Below are positions 1 to 8,095 of a stretch of DNA of 64,000 bases, piece by piece; positions within the stretch are counted from its first letter, which is position 1; every line of letters starts with the position of its first letter. A program made the position numbers and the translations under genes. Source of the DNA: Reichenbachiella sp. Lineage in GTDB: Bacteria > Bacteroidota > Bacteroidia > Cytophagales > Cyclobacteriaceae. The notes below the pieces were generated by a model, which did not search any database, was not told where the DNA came from, and saw only the letters and a program-made list of their open reading frames with translations. The DNA is taken from the NCBI RefSeq assembly GCF_033344935.1, contig NZ_JAWPMM010000001.1, positions 2,528,001 through 2,592,000 on the forward strand, in the 5' to 3' direction.

Positions 1-688
1 GAAGGTTTTCCCATTGTTTATAGACATCGAAGTAGTAGCTTCTACCATTGGCTTTTAATGCTTCCTTTTGATTGTTGTGAAACAATACAAATGACAGGCC
101 AGCCATGCCATGAATACACTTGTTAGACGAACTAAAGATATAATCTACACCCAGTTCAGAAAGTTTGTATGGATAGGCACCAAACGTACTCATCGCATCA
201 ACAATGGAAACCACGTTCAATTCCTTACAAATTGAAACCAATTCTTCAACAGGATCCATCATGCCTGTAGAGGTTTCATGATGAATAAATGCTAGATGCG
301 TGTACTTATTTGTAGCTAATGCTTCTTTTACCTTCGTAGGCTCTGTGAAGTCTCCATATTCAAAAAGGGAGTTATAGTTGATTCCATAATTATCACAAAT
401 TTGTGTCATACGAATTCCGTATGCTCCATTCGTTAGAATCAATACTTTGTCCTCTTTACCGATTGCTGAAGTAAGTGTAGCTTCCATGGCACCAGTGCCG
501 CTAGCTCCAAAAAGGGCTACATTGTAGTCTTTTTCTCCTTTTCCAATGGCTAATAACCCGTCACAGATGTCATGCATTAAGTTGCCAAACTCGGTTTCTC
601 TTGGACAAATGTCATCTACTACTAATGCGTCTTTTACATTTTGAGTGGTAGTGGCAGGGCCGGGGTTGAGGAGTATTTTTCTTGTCAT
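1..688 (-). CDS. phnW: 2-aminoethylphosphonate-pyruvate transaminase, 3' end missing
   Basis: The gene starts at the ATG at 686-688 and runs off the left edge, so about 229 codons are visible. The translation opens MTRKILLNPGPATTT, the usual start of class V PLP aminotransferases of the PhnW type, and continues with a DICPRE segment and the cofactor loop ASGTGAMEA. A SSSNKCIHG segment near residue 190 supplies the likely PLP-binding lysine. The family interconverts phosphonoacetaldehyde and 2-aminoethylphosphonate (AEP) with alanine/pyruvate. It is the last visible gene of a minus-strand operon behind PEP mutase and phosphonopyruvate decarboxylase, so biosynthetic direction (making AEP) is inferred. 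The C-terminal part cannot be judged. Confidence 0.9.
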   Translation of the reverse strand, partial: MTRKILLNPGPATTTQNVKDALVVDDICPRETEFGNLMHDICDGLLAIGKGEKDYNVALFGASGTGAMEATLTSAIGKEDKVLILTNGAYGIRMTQICDNYGINYNSLFEYGDFTEPTKVKEALATNKYTHLAFIHHETSTGMMDPVEELVSICKELNVVSIVDAMSTFGAYPYKLSELGVDYIFSSSNKCIHGMAGLSFVLFHNNQKEALKANGRSYYFDVYKQWENL

Positions 689-772
689 GGTTATGGAATT
701 ATTAGGGCAAAAATAAAGTCATTCCGATTAGATCAGAACGACTTTATATATTTTCATCTGATTTGGGATTAA

Positions 773-1891
773 TTAGTTACCCAAATTTTTCATAAAATCT
801 ACTTTATTGTCGACCGGCTTGATAGTCGGTCTGCCAAGATCTTTTCTAGAACCTTTCTTTACGTTGATTTCCAACATAGATGGACCAGAACTAGCTAAGA
901 ACTTTGGCATGATCTCTTTCAATTCTTCTTCCGAAGAGGCCGTGAATGTCGATTTGTAATTACAAGCTTCAGCAATCTTTTTGAAATCTGTAGTAAAACC
1001 TACAGTAGGTTGACCACCTACAGACTCATGTGCGCCATTGTTAACCAAAATGTATTTTAGATTATCTGGCGCCTGATCTCCCACAATAGCAGCGGATCCC
1101 ATATGCATCAAAAATGAGCCATCACCATCTAAACAAACTACTCGTCTGTCAGGTTTGCCGAGCGCTAAACCCAAGGCAATCTGAGAAGTGTGCCCCATAT
1201 TGCCTACACAAAGAAAGTCTCTATAATGTGGCTCGTTTCTAGCTTCTCTCACTTCGAAAACTTCTCTTGAAGTTTTACCTGTGGTTGATACCATTACATC
1301 GTCATCATTAAGCTCTTCTAACAAAACCTCAATGGCACGTTCCCTTGACATAGGGTAGGTGTCAGGCTTTGCGCTCTGCAGCTTGTACGGCTCAAAAGTT
1401 TCCTTTTCTATCAATAAAATATAAGGAGCCTTTTCTTTTTGCATAAATTCAAAGGCAGTATCAATTTGCTTTTGTGCTTCGGCCATATCTTTTGACAAAA
1501 TGCAATAAGGAATCTCCAATGATTGGATCATGGCCTCATTGATTCTGCCCATTTTGACATGCTGAGGCTCATCTTTCACTCCTGGGCGTCCTCTCCAGCC
1601 TACCATCAAAAGCATAGGAATAGAGTAAACATCAGGATCTGTCAAAGAAGTCAAGGGATTGATTGTGTTCCCAAAACCAGAGTTTTGCATATAAACCAAA
1701 GGAATCTTTCCTGTGGCCAGGTGATAGCCAGCGGCTATACCAATACAAGCTCCTTCATTAGCAGCGATGATGTCATTACTATTGTCAGCAACATAAGCAC
1801 AGAAATCTTTCAACAAAGAGTCAGGAACTCCTGTAGAGAAATCTACGCCTTTCGATGTGACGAAATCAAAAAATTCTGCGGTCTTAAGCAT
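773..1891 (-). CDS. aepY: Phosphonopyruvate decarboxylase
   Basis: A 372-residue ThDP enzyme with the N-terminal pyrimidine-binding half (ANEGACIGIAAGYHLATG, with the expected catalytic-type Glu near residue 46) and a C-terminal diphosphate half carrying LDGDGSFLMHMGS and VNNGAHESVGG at about residues 255-290. This architecture and length match phosphonopyruvate decarboxylase, which pulls the unfavourable PEP mutase reaction forward by releasing CO2 and phosphonoacetaldehyde. The start lies 3 bases after the stop of the PEP mutase gene, so the two are very likely translated together. The wider family includes sulfopyruvate decarboxylases, but the PEP mutase and AEP transaminase neighbours settle the assignment. 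Confidence 0.93.
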   Translation of the reverse strand: MLKTAEFFDFVTSKGVDFSTGVPDSLLKDFCAYVADNSNDIIAANEGACIGIAAGYHLATGKIPLVYMQNSGFGNTINPLTSLTDPDVYSIPMLLMVGWRGRPGVKDEPQHVKMGRINEAMIQSLEIPYCILSKDMAEAQKQIDTAFEFMQKEKAPYILLIEKETFEPYKLQSAKPDTYPMSRERAIEVLLEELNDDDVMVSTTGKTSREVFEVREARNEPHYRDFLCVGNMGHTSQIALGLALGKPDRRVVCLDGDGSFLMHMGSAAIVGDQAPDNLKYILVNNGAHESVGGQPTVGFTTDFKKIAEACNYKSTFTASSEEELKEIMPKFLASSGPSMLEINVKKGSRKDLGRPTIKPVDNKVDFMKNLGN

Positions 1892-1894
1892 GAA

Positions 1895-3187
1895 TTAATT
1901 TGGTAAAATGGTTAAGATTTCCTTGATAGACATGCAGTACTCATCTGCTTCTTTTGAACGCTGGTGTGTCAAAATAGACTCAGCAGTTTTCTTCATGGCA
2001 GGGAAGGCACTTCTCAATAAGTGGTTGGCATAAATCACAATGCTGAAACCAGCAGCTTTCAATTCGTCTTCAGTGAATTGGTTGTATGAAGATGGTACAG
2101 AGATGACTGGCACCTTCACGTCAAATTTTTGGTACTCTTTCATGAATTCCATGATTTCTTTACCGTCTTTGTGGCGAGAGTGAATCATGATACCGTCAGT
2201 ACCCGCTTCTATATACGCTTTGGCTCTTGTTAAAGCATCTTCCATACCTTTATCAGCGATTAAGCTTTCTAGTCTAGAGAAGATCATGAACTCGTCTGTT
2301 ACCTGTGCTTTTTTACCAGCTTGTATTTTCTCACAGAATCCTTCGATGGTATCCAAAGTTTGCTCTACTTCAGTACCGAAAAGTGAGTTTCTTTTCAAGC
2401 CTACTTTGTCTTCAATCACTACAGCAGAAAGTCCCAATCTTTCGATGTTTCTTACCAACATAGCAAAGTGCTCCGCTACACCACCAGTATCACCATCAAG
2501 GATCATTGGTTTGGTTGTTACATCCAAGATATCATTGATCGTAGAGAACCTTGAAGTTCTGTCTACATATTCTGTATCAGGTTTGCCTTTAGCAGTAGAG
2601 TCAGTCAAACTACTTACCCACATGGCATCAAACTCACGTACTTCGCCATCGAGCTCTACTTTTGTGTCTTCCACAATTAGACCTGAAATACCGTTGTGAG
2701 TCTCCATCACTTTCACCAAATGATTGTTGTCGAGCATTCTTCTCAACATTCTTCTTCTGATGTCTGGTGTGTTTCCAATTTCTTTTAATGCTTGTCTCAA
2801 ACCTGTTGAAGAAATTCCAGAAGTATATTCTGGCTCAACCAGTTCTCCACCCCACTCAGCCAAAGTTTTAATCACTCTGTCTCTAATGTGTCTTTGCGGA
2901 CCAGTCTTCCAATCGTCTCCATGAACAACATAATCAGGCTTTAGAGCCTTAAGGTTTTTTTCGTAATCAAGTTCTTCCTGAGGAATGACTTCTTGTACAC
3001 CCTTGATGTTTTCCAAAATTTGTTTTCTCTCATCGAAAGAAAGGAAAGGTACGCGTGCGAATTTTGATACCGCTTCGTCTGACAATAACCCGATGGTTAC
3101 TTCCCCTAATTCACGTGCTTTTTCAATGATGTTGATGTGGCCGTGGTGTACCAAATCAGTACCCATACCGACATACACTTTTTTCAT
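1895..3187 (-). CDS. pepM: Phosphoenolpyruvate mutase fused to N-terminal nucleotidyltransferase domain
   Basis: 430 residues in two parts. Residues 1-130 form a TagD/ECT-like nucleotidyltransferase domain with the HxGH signature at 14-17 (HHGH). Residues about 150-430 form an isocitrate-lyase-superfamily barrel with ILDGDTGG near 229 and the diagnostic PEP mutase signature EDK(x5)NS at 259-268 (EDKVGLKRNS). PEP mutase makes the C-P bond by converting PEP to phosphonopyruvate, the entry step to nearly all phosphonates. It is the first gene of the operon with decarboxylase and transaminase. This fusion arrangement is known in the family; the substrate of the N-terminal domain is uncertain, and a cytidylyltransferase acting on AEP is one possibility. 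Confidence 0.95.
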   Translation of the reverse strand: MKKVYVGMGTDLVHHGHINIIEKARELGEVTIGLLSDEAVSKFARVPFLSFDERKQILENIKGVQEVIPQEELDYEKNLKALKPDYVVHGDDWKTGPQRHIRDRVIKTLAEWGGELVEPEYTSGISSTGLRQALKEIGNTPDIRRRMLRRMLDNNHLVKVMETHNGISGLIVEDTKVELDGEVREFDAMWVSSLTDSTAKGKPDTEYVDRTSRFSTINDILDVTTKPMILDGDTGGVAEHFAMLVRNIERLGLSAVVIEDKVGLKRNSLFGTEVEQTLDTIEGFCEKIQAGKKAQVTDEFMIFSRLESLIADKGMEDALTRAKAYIEAGTDGIMIHSRHKDGKEIMEFMKEYQKFDVKVPVISVPSSYNQFTEDELKAAGFSIVIYANHLLRSAFPAMKKTAESILTHQRSKEADEYCMSIKEILTILPN

Positions 3188-3242
3188 GCTAAACTTGATT
3201 TTAAAGTCTTAATTATTTTGAAATACATTTTGGGTCGGGTTG

Positions 3243-3250
3243 CAAAACTA
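3243..3250 (-). promoter_or_regulatory. Putative -7 element upstream of the PEP mutase gene
   Basis: On the minus strand the sequence reads TAGTTTTG, an exact match to the Bacteroidota -7 consensus TAnnTTTG, about 55 bases before the pepM ATG. No well-spaced -33 TTG is seen, so only the -7 box is called. It lies in the 173-base divergent region between pepM and the plus-strand cytidylyltransferase gene; a weaker TATCTTCG at 3319-3326 could serve the plus strand. Confidence 0.4.
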
Positions 3251-3360
3251 AAAGATATATTTTGCAATCATTTACTATGACTCATAAAATTGCATTTACC
3301 CCCAAAGCAATTTTTATCTATCTTCGCCACTTTGAAAACTGAGTATTTTAAAACTACACC

Positions 3361-4077
3361 ATGAGTAAGAATAATATCAAAACAGCGGTCATTTTAGCAG
3401 CAGGACGCGGGACTAGGTTGGGCGATCGGACTAAGGAAATGCCTAAGGGTTTTCTAGAAGTTGGAGGAGAGACTTTGATTGAAAGGTCTATTCGATTATT
3501 AAAAGATAATGGCATAGAAAAAATCGTGGTTGGTGTAGGTCACAAGGGTACTGCGTACGAAGACATTGCTGACAAGTATGATCTGACAATTTTCTATAAT
3601 GATGAATACTCTACGACAGAAAGTATGTATACGTTGGTTTGTGCTGCACCGTATGTGGATGGAGAGTTTTTGCTGTTAGAATCAGACTTACTGTATGATA
3701 TTTCAGCTTTGGAGACCATACTAAAATCCAATCATTCTAATGTGATTTTGGGAAGTGGCTTTACCGACTCAGGGGATGAGGTTTATTTACACGGTTTTGA
3801 AAATGGGGACTTTCGATACTTGTCACAAGATGGCAATGACAAAATCAACGCTTACGCTGAGCTGGTAGGTATTTGTAAGTTGAGTCTGAATTTTTATAAG
3901 AAAATGATCGCTCTTCCAACCATTAAAAAGATGAAATATGAATATGCTTTCAATGTTTTATCTCCTAAGGAAGATATTTTTATTGAAAAACAATCAGATT
4001 TAGTCTGGTGCGAAATCGATGACGAAGATCACCTCAATCGAGCATTGACTAAAATTCTACCAAGACTCAGCAATTAA
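3361..4077 (+). CDS. pntC: PntC-like 2-aminoethylphosphonate cytidylyltransferase (NTP transferase family)
   Basis: 238 residues of the LicC/GlmU-type nucleotidyltransferase fold: N-terminal LAAGRGTRLGDRTKEMPKG (residues 12-30) is the nucleotide-binding loop with the conserved Lys, and LLLESDLLYD near residue 100 carries the metal-binding Asp. LicC-type enzymes make CDP-choline; PntC relatives make CMP-AEP for transfer to glycans or lipids. Here it is transcribed divergently from pepM-aepY-phnW and converges by 4 bases on a LicD-family gene, which is the standard context of phosphonate tailoring, so AEP is the favoured substrate (inference). Phosphocholine or a sugar phosphate are alternatives; no choline kinase or choline importer is visible in the window. 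Confidence 0.8.
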   Translation: MSKNNIKTAVILAAGRGTRLGDRTKEMPKGFLEVGGETLIERSIRLLKDNGIEKIVVGVGHKGTAYEDIADKYDLTIFYNDEYSTTESMYTLVCAAPYVDGEFLLLESDLLYDISALETILKSNHSNVILGSGFTDSGDEVYLHGFENGDFRYLSQDGNDKINAYAELVGICKLSLNFYKKMIALPTIKKMKYEYAFNVLSPKEDIFIEKQSDLVWCEIDDEDHLNRALTKILPRLSN

Positions 4078-4676
4078 TCCTCCTTCTCGTACCAATAACC
4101 GGTAGTCCGATCTCTACGTCCGTTGCTACCCAGGTAGTTGTAAATGTGTTTTAGATAGGCCACAGGTTCTGCCGGAATGAATGTGTCTTGTCCTAAGAAT
4201 TTGGCAGGTTTGACAGGTAAGGCCAGCTCTTTGTTGTACGGCGTCCGCTCAGCTATATAATGACTGTTTTCATAGGATGTCAGTGTACCATCTTTATCCT
4301 CATAGAAATAGATATCGGCATCGAACCCTTTGTAATTGAAATAGAGTTTAGGTCCTCGATGTCGGAATGAAGTGTCGTACAGCTTAAAGCCTTTCGGTAA
4401 GTCATCTCTTTTACTCCAAATTTTTTCAAATTCTTCTTCATGGGCGCCAAAGTCTACGTCAATATCATGGGGTAGGATGGCTTCTTCTCTGTGATAGCCC
4501 AAAAGAGTGCCAAAGTCAATCCAATAGACTGCGCCGGTCTTTTGCATGTATTCATTTGTGACTTTAAAAAGCTCTTCTAAGATTTCAAGCTTTCTGTTTG
4601 TGTAATTACCTGGGAGAGTGGTAAGGAATACATTGATAAAGCGTTGAAGTTTTTGTATGATGGATGAAAGATTCAT
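4074..4676 (-). CDS. LicD-family phosphocholine/phosphonate transferase
   Basis: About 200 residues from the ATG at 4674-4676 (an upstream ATG at 4722 would add 16 residues of poor character). The core LGYHREEAILPHDIDVDFG is the LicD/fukutin-type nucleotidyltransferase motif with the DxD metal site, followed by a HRGPKLYFNYKGFDADIYFY strand and a C-terminal AYLKHIYNYLG element. LicD proteins move phosphocholine from CDP-choline onto teichoic acid or LPS. Beside PntC-like and AEP-biosynthesis genes the likely donor is CMP-AEP and the likely acceptor a surface glycan; this is inferred from context. The 3' end overlaps the convergent cytidylyltransferase by 4 bases and the 5' end overlaps the divergent Stealth gene. 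Confidence 0.8.
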   Translation of the reverse strand: MNLSSIIQKLQRFINVFLTTLPGNYTNRKLEILEELFKVTNEYMQKTGAVYWIDFGTLLGYHREEAILPHDIDVDFGAHEEEFEKIWSKRDDLPKGFKLYDTSFRHRGPKLYFNYKGFDADIYFYEDKDGTLTSYENSHYIAERTPYNKELALPVKPAKFLGQDTFIPAEPVAYLKHIYNYLGSNGRRDRTTGYWYEKED

Positions 4677-5625
4677 AGTTTTGCGCTCAATTTTAATCGT
4701 GCAAATCAAACAAAATTTGAGCAATTCGAATCAGTCTATTGATATTGTTTATACCTGGGTGAACGGAGATGATCCTGTTTATATAGAAAGGTGTCAGAAA
4801 TTCGCTGAAAATTTGGATGATGTGAATCCTGAAAGATTCAGAGATGTGTACGATATGATTAAATATAGTCTGCGTTCAATTGAGAAATTTGTACCCTGGG
4901 CCGGCAATATTTATATACTCACTCAGAAGCCTCAGATACCAGAGTGGTTAAACCCTGATCATCCTCGAATTAAGATCGTGCATCATGAAGATATTTTCGA
5001 TCAGGAGTATTTACCGACTTATAGTTCCAGCGTAATTGAAAGTTATCTTGATAAGATACCAGGCTTGTCAGAGCACTTTCTTTATATGAACGATGATTTT
5101 CTTTTTGGTAATGAAACGCCGCTAGAGGCATTCATGTCAAAAGAAGGAAAGATCAATGTATTTGGCACATTGTTCGGGGAAAATCCAAGCTGGAGGATTT
5201 ATGAAGCTAAGAATGATATTATTGGGTTGGGATTGGTAGAACATTGCCCCCTTCTAGTGAAAAAAGAGTATTGGGATAATATGTATAAGCTCTGGCCGGA
5301 TAAGACTCATGAAAAACGGCTGCATCGTTTTAGGCAAGACGATGATTTTATGGCTTATAAGCTCTACAAATATTATATGCTGAAATATCAGCGTAAAACA
5401 TGCCGGCCAGTAAATGTATTTGAATTGAAAAAATGGCAAATCTTTCATAAGATCACCAACAACTTTTCGAAGCAACAAAGAGCTTTTGAAAGAATCAATA
5501 GGGTACAACCCAATTTTTATTGTCTAAACGATGATCAGAAAGACAACCCCAATCAAAAAGTAGTAGAATTGGTTCAAGAATTTTTAAAGAATTACTACCC
5601 AGAAAAGTCCTCTTTTGAAAAGTAA
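4657..5625 (+). CDS. Stealth-family sugar-phosphate transferase
   Basis: 322 residues. The conserved Stealth blocks are all visible: CR1 IDIVYTWVNGDDP near residue 28, CR2 covering YSLRSIEKFVPWAGNIYILT through EHFLYMNDDFLFG (residues about 70-150), CR3 around CPLLVKKEYWDNMYKLW, and a C-terminal CR4-like end. The family transfers hexose-1-phosphates to make phosphodiester-linked capsules such as those of Neisseria, and is related to animal GNPTAB. The ATG at 4657 overlaps the first codons of the divergent LicD gene; TTG 4681, GTG 4699 or TTG 4717 would remove or reduce the overlap, and all keep CR1. First gene of a plus-strand run ending at 10490. Confidence 0.85.
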   Translation: MMDERFIVLRSILIVQIKQNLSNSNQSIDIVYTWVNGDDPVYIERCQKFAENLDDVNPERFRDVYDMIKYSLRSIEKFVPWAGNIYILTQKPQIPEWLNPDHPRIKIVHHEDIFDQEYLPTYSSSVIESYLDKIPGLSEHFLYMNDDFLFGNETPLEAFMSKEGKINVFGTLFGENPSWRIYEAKNDIIGLGLVEHCPLLVKKEYWDNMYKLWPDKTHEKRLHRFRQDDDFMAYKLYKYYMLKYQRKTCRPVNVFELKKWQIFHKITNNFSKQQRAFERINRVQPNFYCLNDDQKDNPNQKVVELVQEFLKNYYPEKSSFEK

Positions 5626-5655
5626 AGCATCTTTTGCGGCAATAAAAAACATCAA

Positions 5656-7263
5656 ATGAAAATAATCAAATTATTAATCCAGTCGTCCAAGCTACTGTTT
5701 ATTGTAGCTGTAATAACTAGTGCTTTGACTGGGTTGTGCTCCTCTTTTCTTATCAAAATGATTGTAGAGTCAATAAACACTTCGAACTTTCAAGCCGGTG
5801 ATTTTAAATTTCAGTTTGGCATGTTGTGGTTGAGTTATGGAGTGCTGGCTATTTTATCTTCATTTGCTATTTCTAAACTAAGCCAAGGTATAATTCACAA
5901 ACTTCGTATTTCTTTATCTACAAAGATATTACAGGCTGATTTTCAGCAAATTGAATTTAATCAAGACAAAATATTCCCAATTCTTACAGAGGACATTAAA
6001 TCGATATATCATGGTATAGATCGATTGCCTAGCGTAACTACTGGTTTGGCAACAGTTTTAGGAGTATTAGGATATATTGTATTTCAGCACCCTACATTAA
6101 GTTTAGCTGTTTTTTGCCTGTTTTTTGCAGTGTTTTTGCTCACAAGGTTGTCTCTACCATTGATCAGAAGCTATCAGGAAAAATCAAGAGTGCTGTGGAA
6201 TGATATTTTTAAAATATTTGAAGGCCTTACTTATGGGATAAAGGAATTATCAATCAATAAGAAGTTTAAAGACTTTTACCTTAATAAGGTGATTGAAGAC
6301 ACGAGTAAGGAGCAAAACAGGTACATGGTGAAGGAAAGCGTTGTTGTGGCCATTGCTTCCAAGTCTGGAGATATGGTGCTTTTGTTAGGTATGGCTGGAT
6401 TGGTCGTTTATATATATGCAAGTGGTTTTGTTCAACCTTCTGTATTTGGTGAATTTTTGACTTTGGTTCTTTTTATTATGGCTCCATTGTCAACAGTGTC
6501 TGGTTGGTTTAGCAATATGAAGAGAATAGAAGTTGCCTTAGAGCAAATTAGTAGTACGGGTATTGATTTAGAATCTTCAGCCGTCCCGGTAGAACCTGAG
6601 TTGCTGATCGATACCAAAGACGGCGATGTACTTATTGACCTGAAAGGCATAAAGCATGAATACTATAATCCAGATGAGGATGAACATTTTGAGCTCGGCC
6701 CGATTGATTTGAGCATTAAAAGAGGAGAACTAATATTCCTTTTAGGGGGAAATGGTAGTGGAAAGACAACGCTGGCTAAGATGATACTTGGATTATACCC
6801 GCCAAAAGAAGGAGATATTTATTATTCTGGTCAAAAAATCAATGATGCCAATAGGGAAGATTATAGGAGTAAATTTTCAGCCACTTTTGTGGACTCTTAT
6901 CTGTTTGAAAATATTACTCATATTGAAGGTGACGCTGTTCGTAAAAGAAGTGAGGGGCTGTTGAATACCTTGGAGATGACCAAAAAAGTAAAAATTGAGG
7001 ATAATAAATTTTCTACTACACGGTTATCAGAAGGTCAGAAAAAAAGATTAAGTCTAATCAATGCTATTCTAAAGGATACGGACATTTATTTGTTTGATGA
7101 ATGGGCAGCAAATCAAGACCCACATTTCAAAAAGATATTTTACGAGATCATTCTGCAAGACTTGAAGAAAGCCGGAAAAACAATCATAGTAATTTCTCAT
7201 GATGAGCAATATTTTGATCGAGGAGATCGAGTGATAAAACTCATGGAGGGTCAGCTGGTCTAG
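5656..7263 (+). CDS. ABC exporter of the cyclic-peptide (SyrD/PvdE) type, fused membrane and ATPase domains
   Basis: 535 residues. About six hydrophobic segments fill residues 1-310, followed by an ATPase domain with Walker A GGNGSGKTT (near 365), signature LSEGQKKRLSL (near 457) and Walker B IYLFDEWAANQDP (near 477), then the switch His in VISHDEQ. The DEWAANQDP form is characteristic of exporters such as PvdE and SyrD, which move peptides across the inner membrane; ordinary lipid flippases have DEATS. No peptide synthetase gene is in the window. It sits 30 bases behind the Stealth gene and 1 base ahead of a glycosyltransferase gene, so export of a glycan, glycopeptide or precursor is possible; the substrate is unknown. 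Confidence 0.85.
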   Translation: MKIIKLLIQSSKLLFIVAVITSALTGLCSSFLIKMIVESINTSNFQAGDFKFQFGMLWLSYGVLAILSSFAISKLSQGIIHKLRISLSTKILQADFQQIEFNQDKIFPILTEDIKSIYHGIDRLPSVTTGLATVLGVLGYIVFQHPTLSLAVFCLFFAVFLLTRLSLPLIRSYQEKSRVLWNDIFKIFEGLTYGIKELSINKKFKDFYLNKVIEDTSKEQNRYMVKESVVVAIASKSGDMVLLLGMAGLVVYIYASGFVQPSVFGEFLTLVLFIMAPLSTVSGWFSNMKRIEVALEQISSTGIDLESSAVPVEPELLIDTKDGDVLIDLKGIKHEYYNPDEDEHFELGPIDLSIKRGELIFLLGGNGSGKTTLAKMILGLYPPKEGDIYYSGQKINDANREDYRSKFSATFVDSYLFENITHIEGDAVRKRSEGLLNTLEMTKKVKIEDNKFSTTRLSEGQKKRLSLINAILKDTDIYLFDEWAANQDPHFKKIFYEIILQDLKKAGKTIIVISHDEQYFDRGDRVIKLMEGQLV

Positions 7264-7264
7264 T

Positions 7265-8095
7265 ATGGTTGCAGGTAATACCATACTTACAGCTGCAGAC
7301 GCTTTTTACTTTCGAACCTTTTGTCAGTTTGTCTATTCCTTCAAGGTTAACAAGGAATATGAAAATAGCCAATTGATTTGTTATGATTTAGGTTTTACAG
7401 AAGAACAAAAAACTCACCTGGACAGTGTATTGAGAAAAGTGCCGAATCTCGCGGTTCGAAAATTTGATTTTTCGAAATATCCTGAATTTGTCAAGCTTGA
7501 ACACAAGACCTATTCATTCAAACCCATTATTGTTAGGGAAGTATTTGAGGAGCAAAAGGGCAACTTACTTTGGTTAGATAGTGCTACCATTTTAAGCAAG
7601 TCTCTAGACTATGTTTGGGAAGAAATTGATACGCATGGCGTTTATGCGCCTATTGGTGGCTCAGGGACTTTGAAAGAATGGACGGTGCAGGCTACATTGG
7701 ATTATATGGATGTACCCGAATCATTTTATCTCAATAGAAACATTTGTGGTTGCATGTGTGGGTTTGGTTATCATAACCCAGATGTTAGAGAGTTGGTCTT
7801 GGAATGGGAAAAATATGCTTTAATTTATGAGTGCATAAAGCCTAAAGGAGCAAATCGGGAAAATCATCGAGATGATCAATCATTGCTGACCATATTGCTT
7901 TATAAATTCCAGAAAATCAAATCCATACACTTAACAAAAGATGAAGTTAATATCAGCTCAAAATACCCGATTCGATATTTGAGCGTTAGGAATAAACTAA
8001 ATCCAAACTTTCCATACAATCTAGATTGGTTATCCGTTTTTTATTTCAATCTTCGCAAGAAAATAGATATCCTGATTAATAGGGTTATTTCATGA
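7265..8095 (+). CDS. DUF1647-like putative glycosyltransferase
   Basis: 276 residues, soluble. The sequence follows the pattern of the mainly nematode DUF1647 group: an N-terminal strand (ILTAADAFYF), ICYDLGFTEEQ, then VRKFDFSKYPEFVKL and SFKPIIVREVFEEQKGNLLW ending in LWLDSATIL, where the Asp would be the sugar-nucleotide/metal-binding position of a GT-A fold. A late HRDDQSLLTILLY segment resembles the second acidic motif of such enzymes. The ATG lies one base after the ABC exporter stop, and the stop overlaps the next start (ATGA), so it belongs to the same operon. Family assignment is from memory of the motif pattern; donor and acceptor are unknown. Confidence 0.65.
   Translation: MVAGNTILTAADAFYFRTFCQFVYSFKVNKEYENSQLICYDLGFTEEQKTHLDSVLRKVPNLAVRKFDFSKYPEFVKLEHKTYSFKPIIVREVFEEQKGNLLWLDSATILSKSLDYVWEEIDTHGVYAPIGGSGTLKEWTVQATLDYMDVPESFYLNRNICGCMCGFGYHNPDVRELVLEWEKYALIYECIKPKGANRENHRDDQSLLTILLYKFQKIKSIHLTKDEVNISSKYPIRYLSVRNKLNPNFPYNLDWLSVFYFNLRKKIDILINRVIS

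Noticed and set aside
1523-1906. 127-codon open frame on the plus strand
   Set aside because: Antisense to the phosphonopyruvate decarboxylase gene; the translation has no motif.
5656-7263. Peptide natural-product cluster around the SyrD-like exporter
   Set aside because: No NRPS, ribosomal peptide precursor or modification enzyme is visible within the window; all neighbours are glycan genes.
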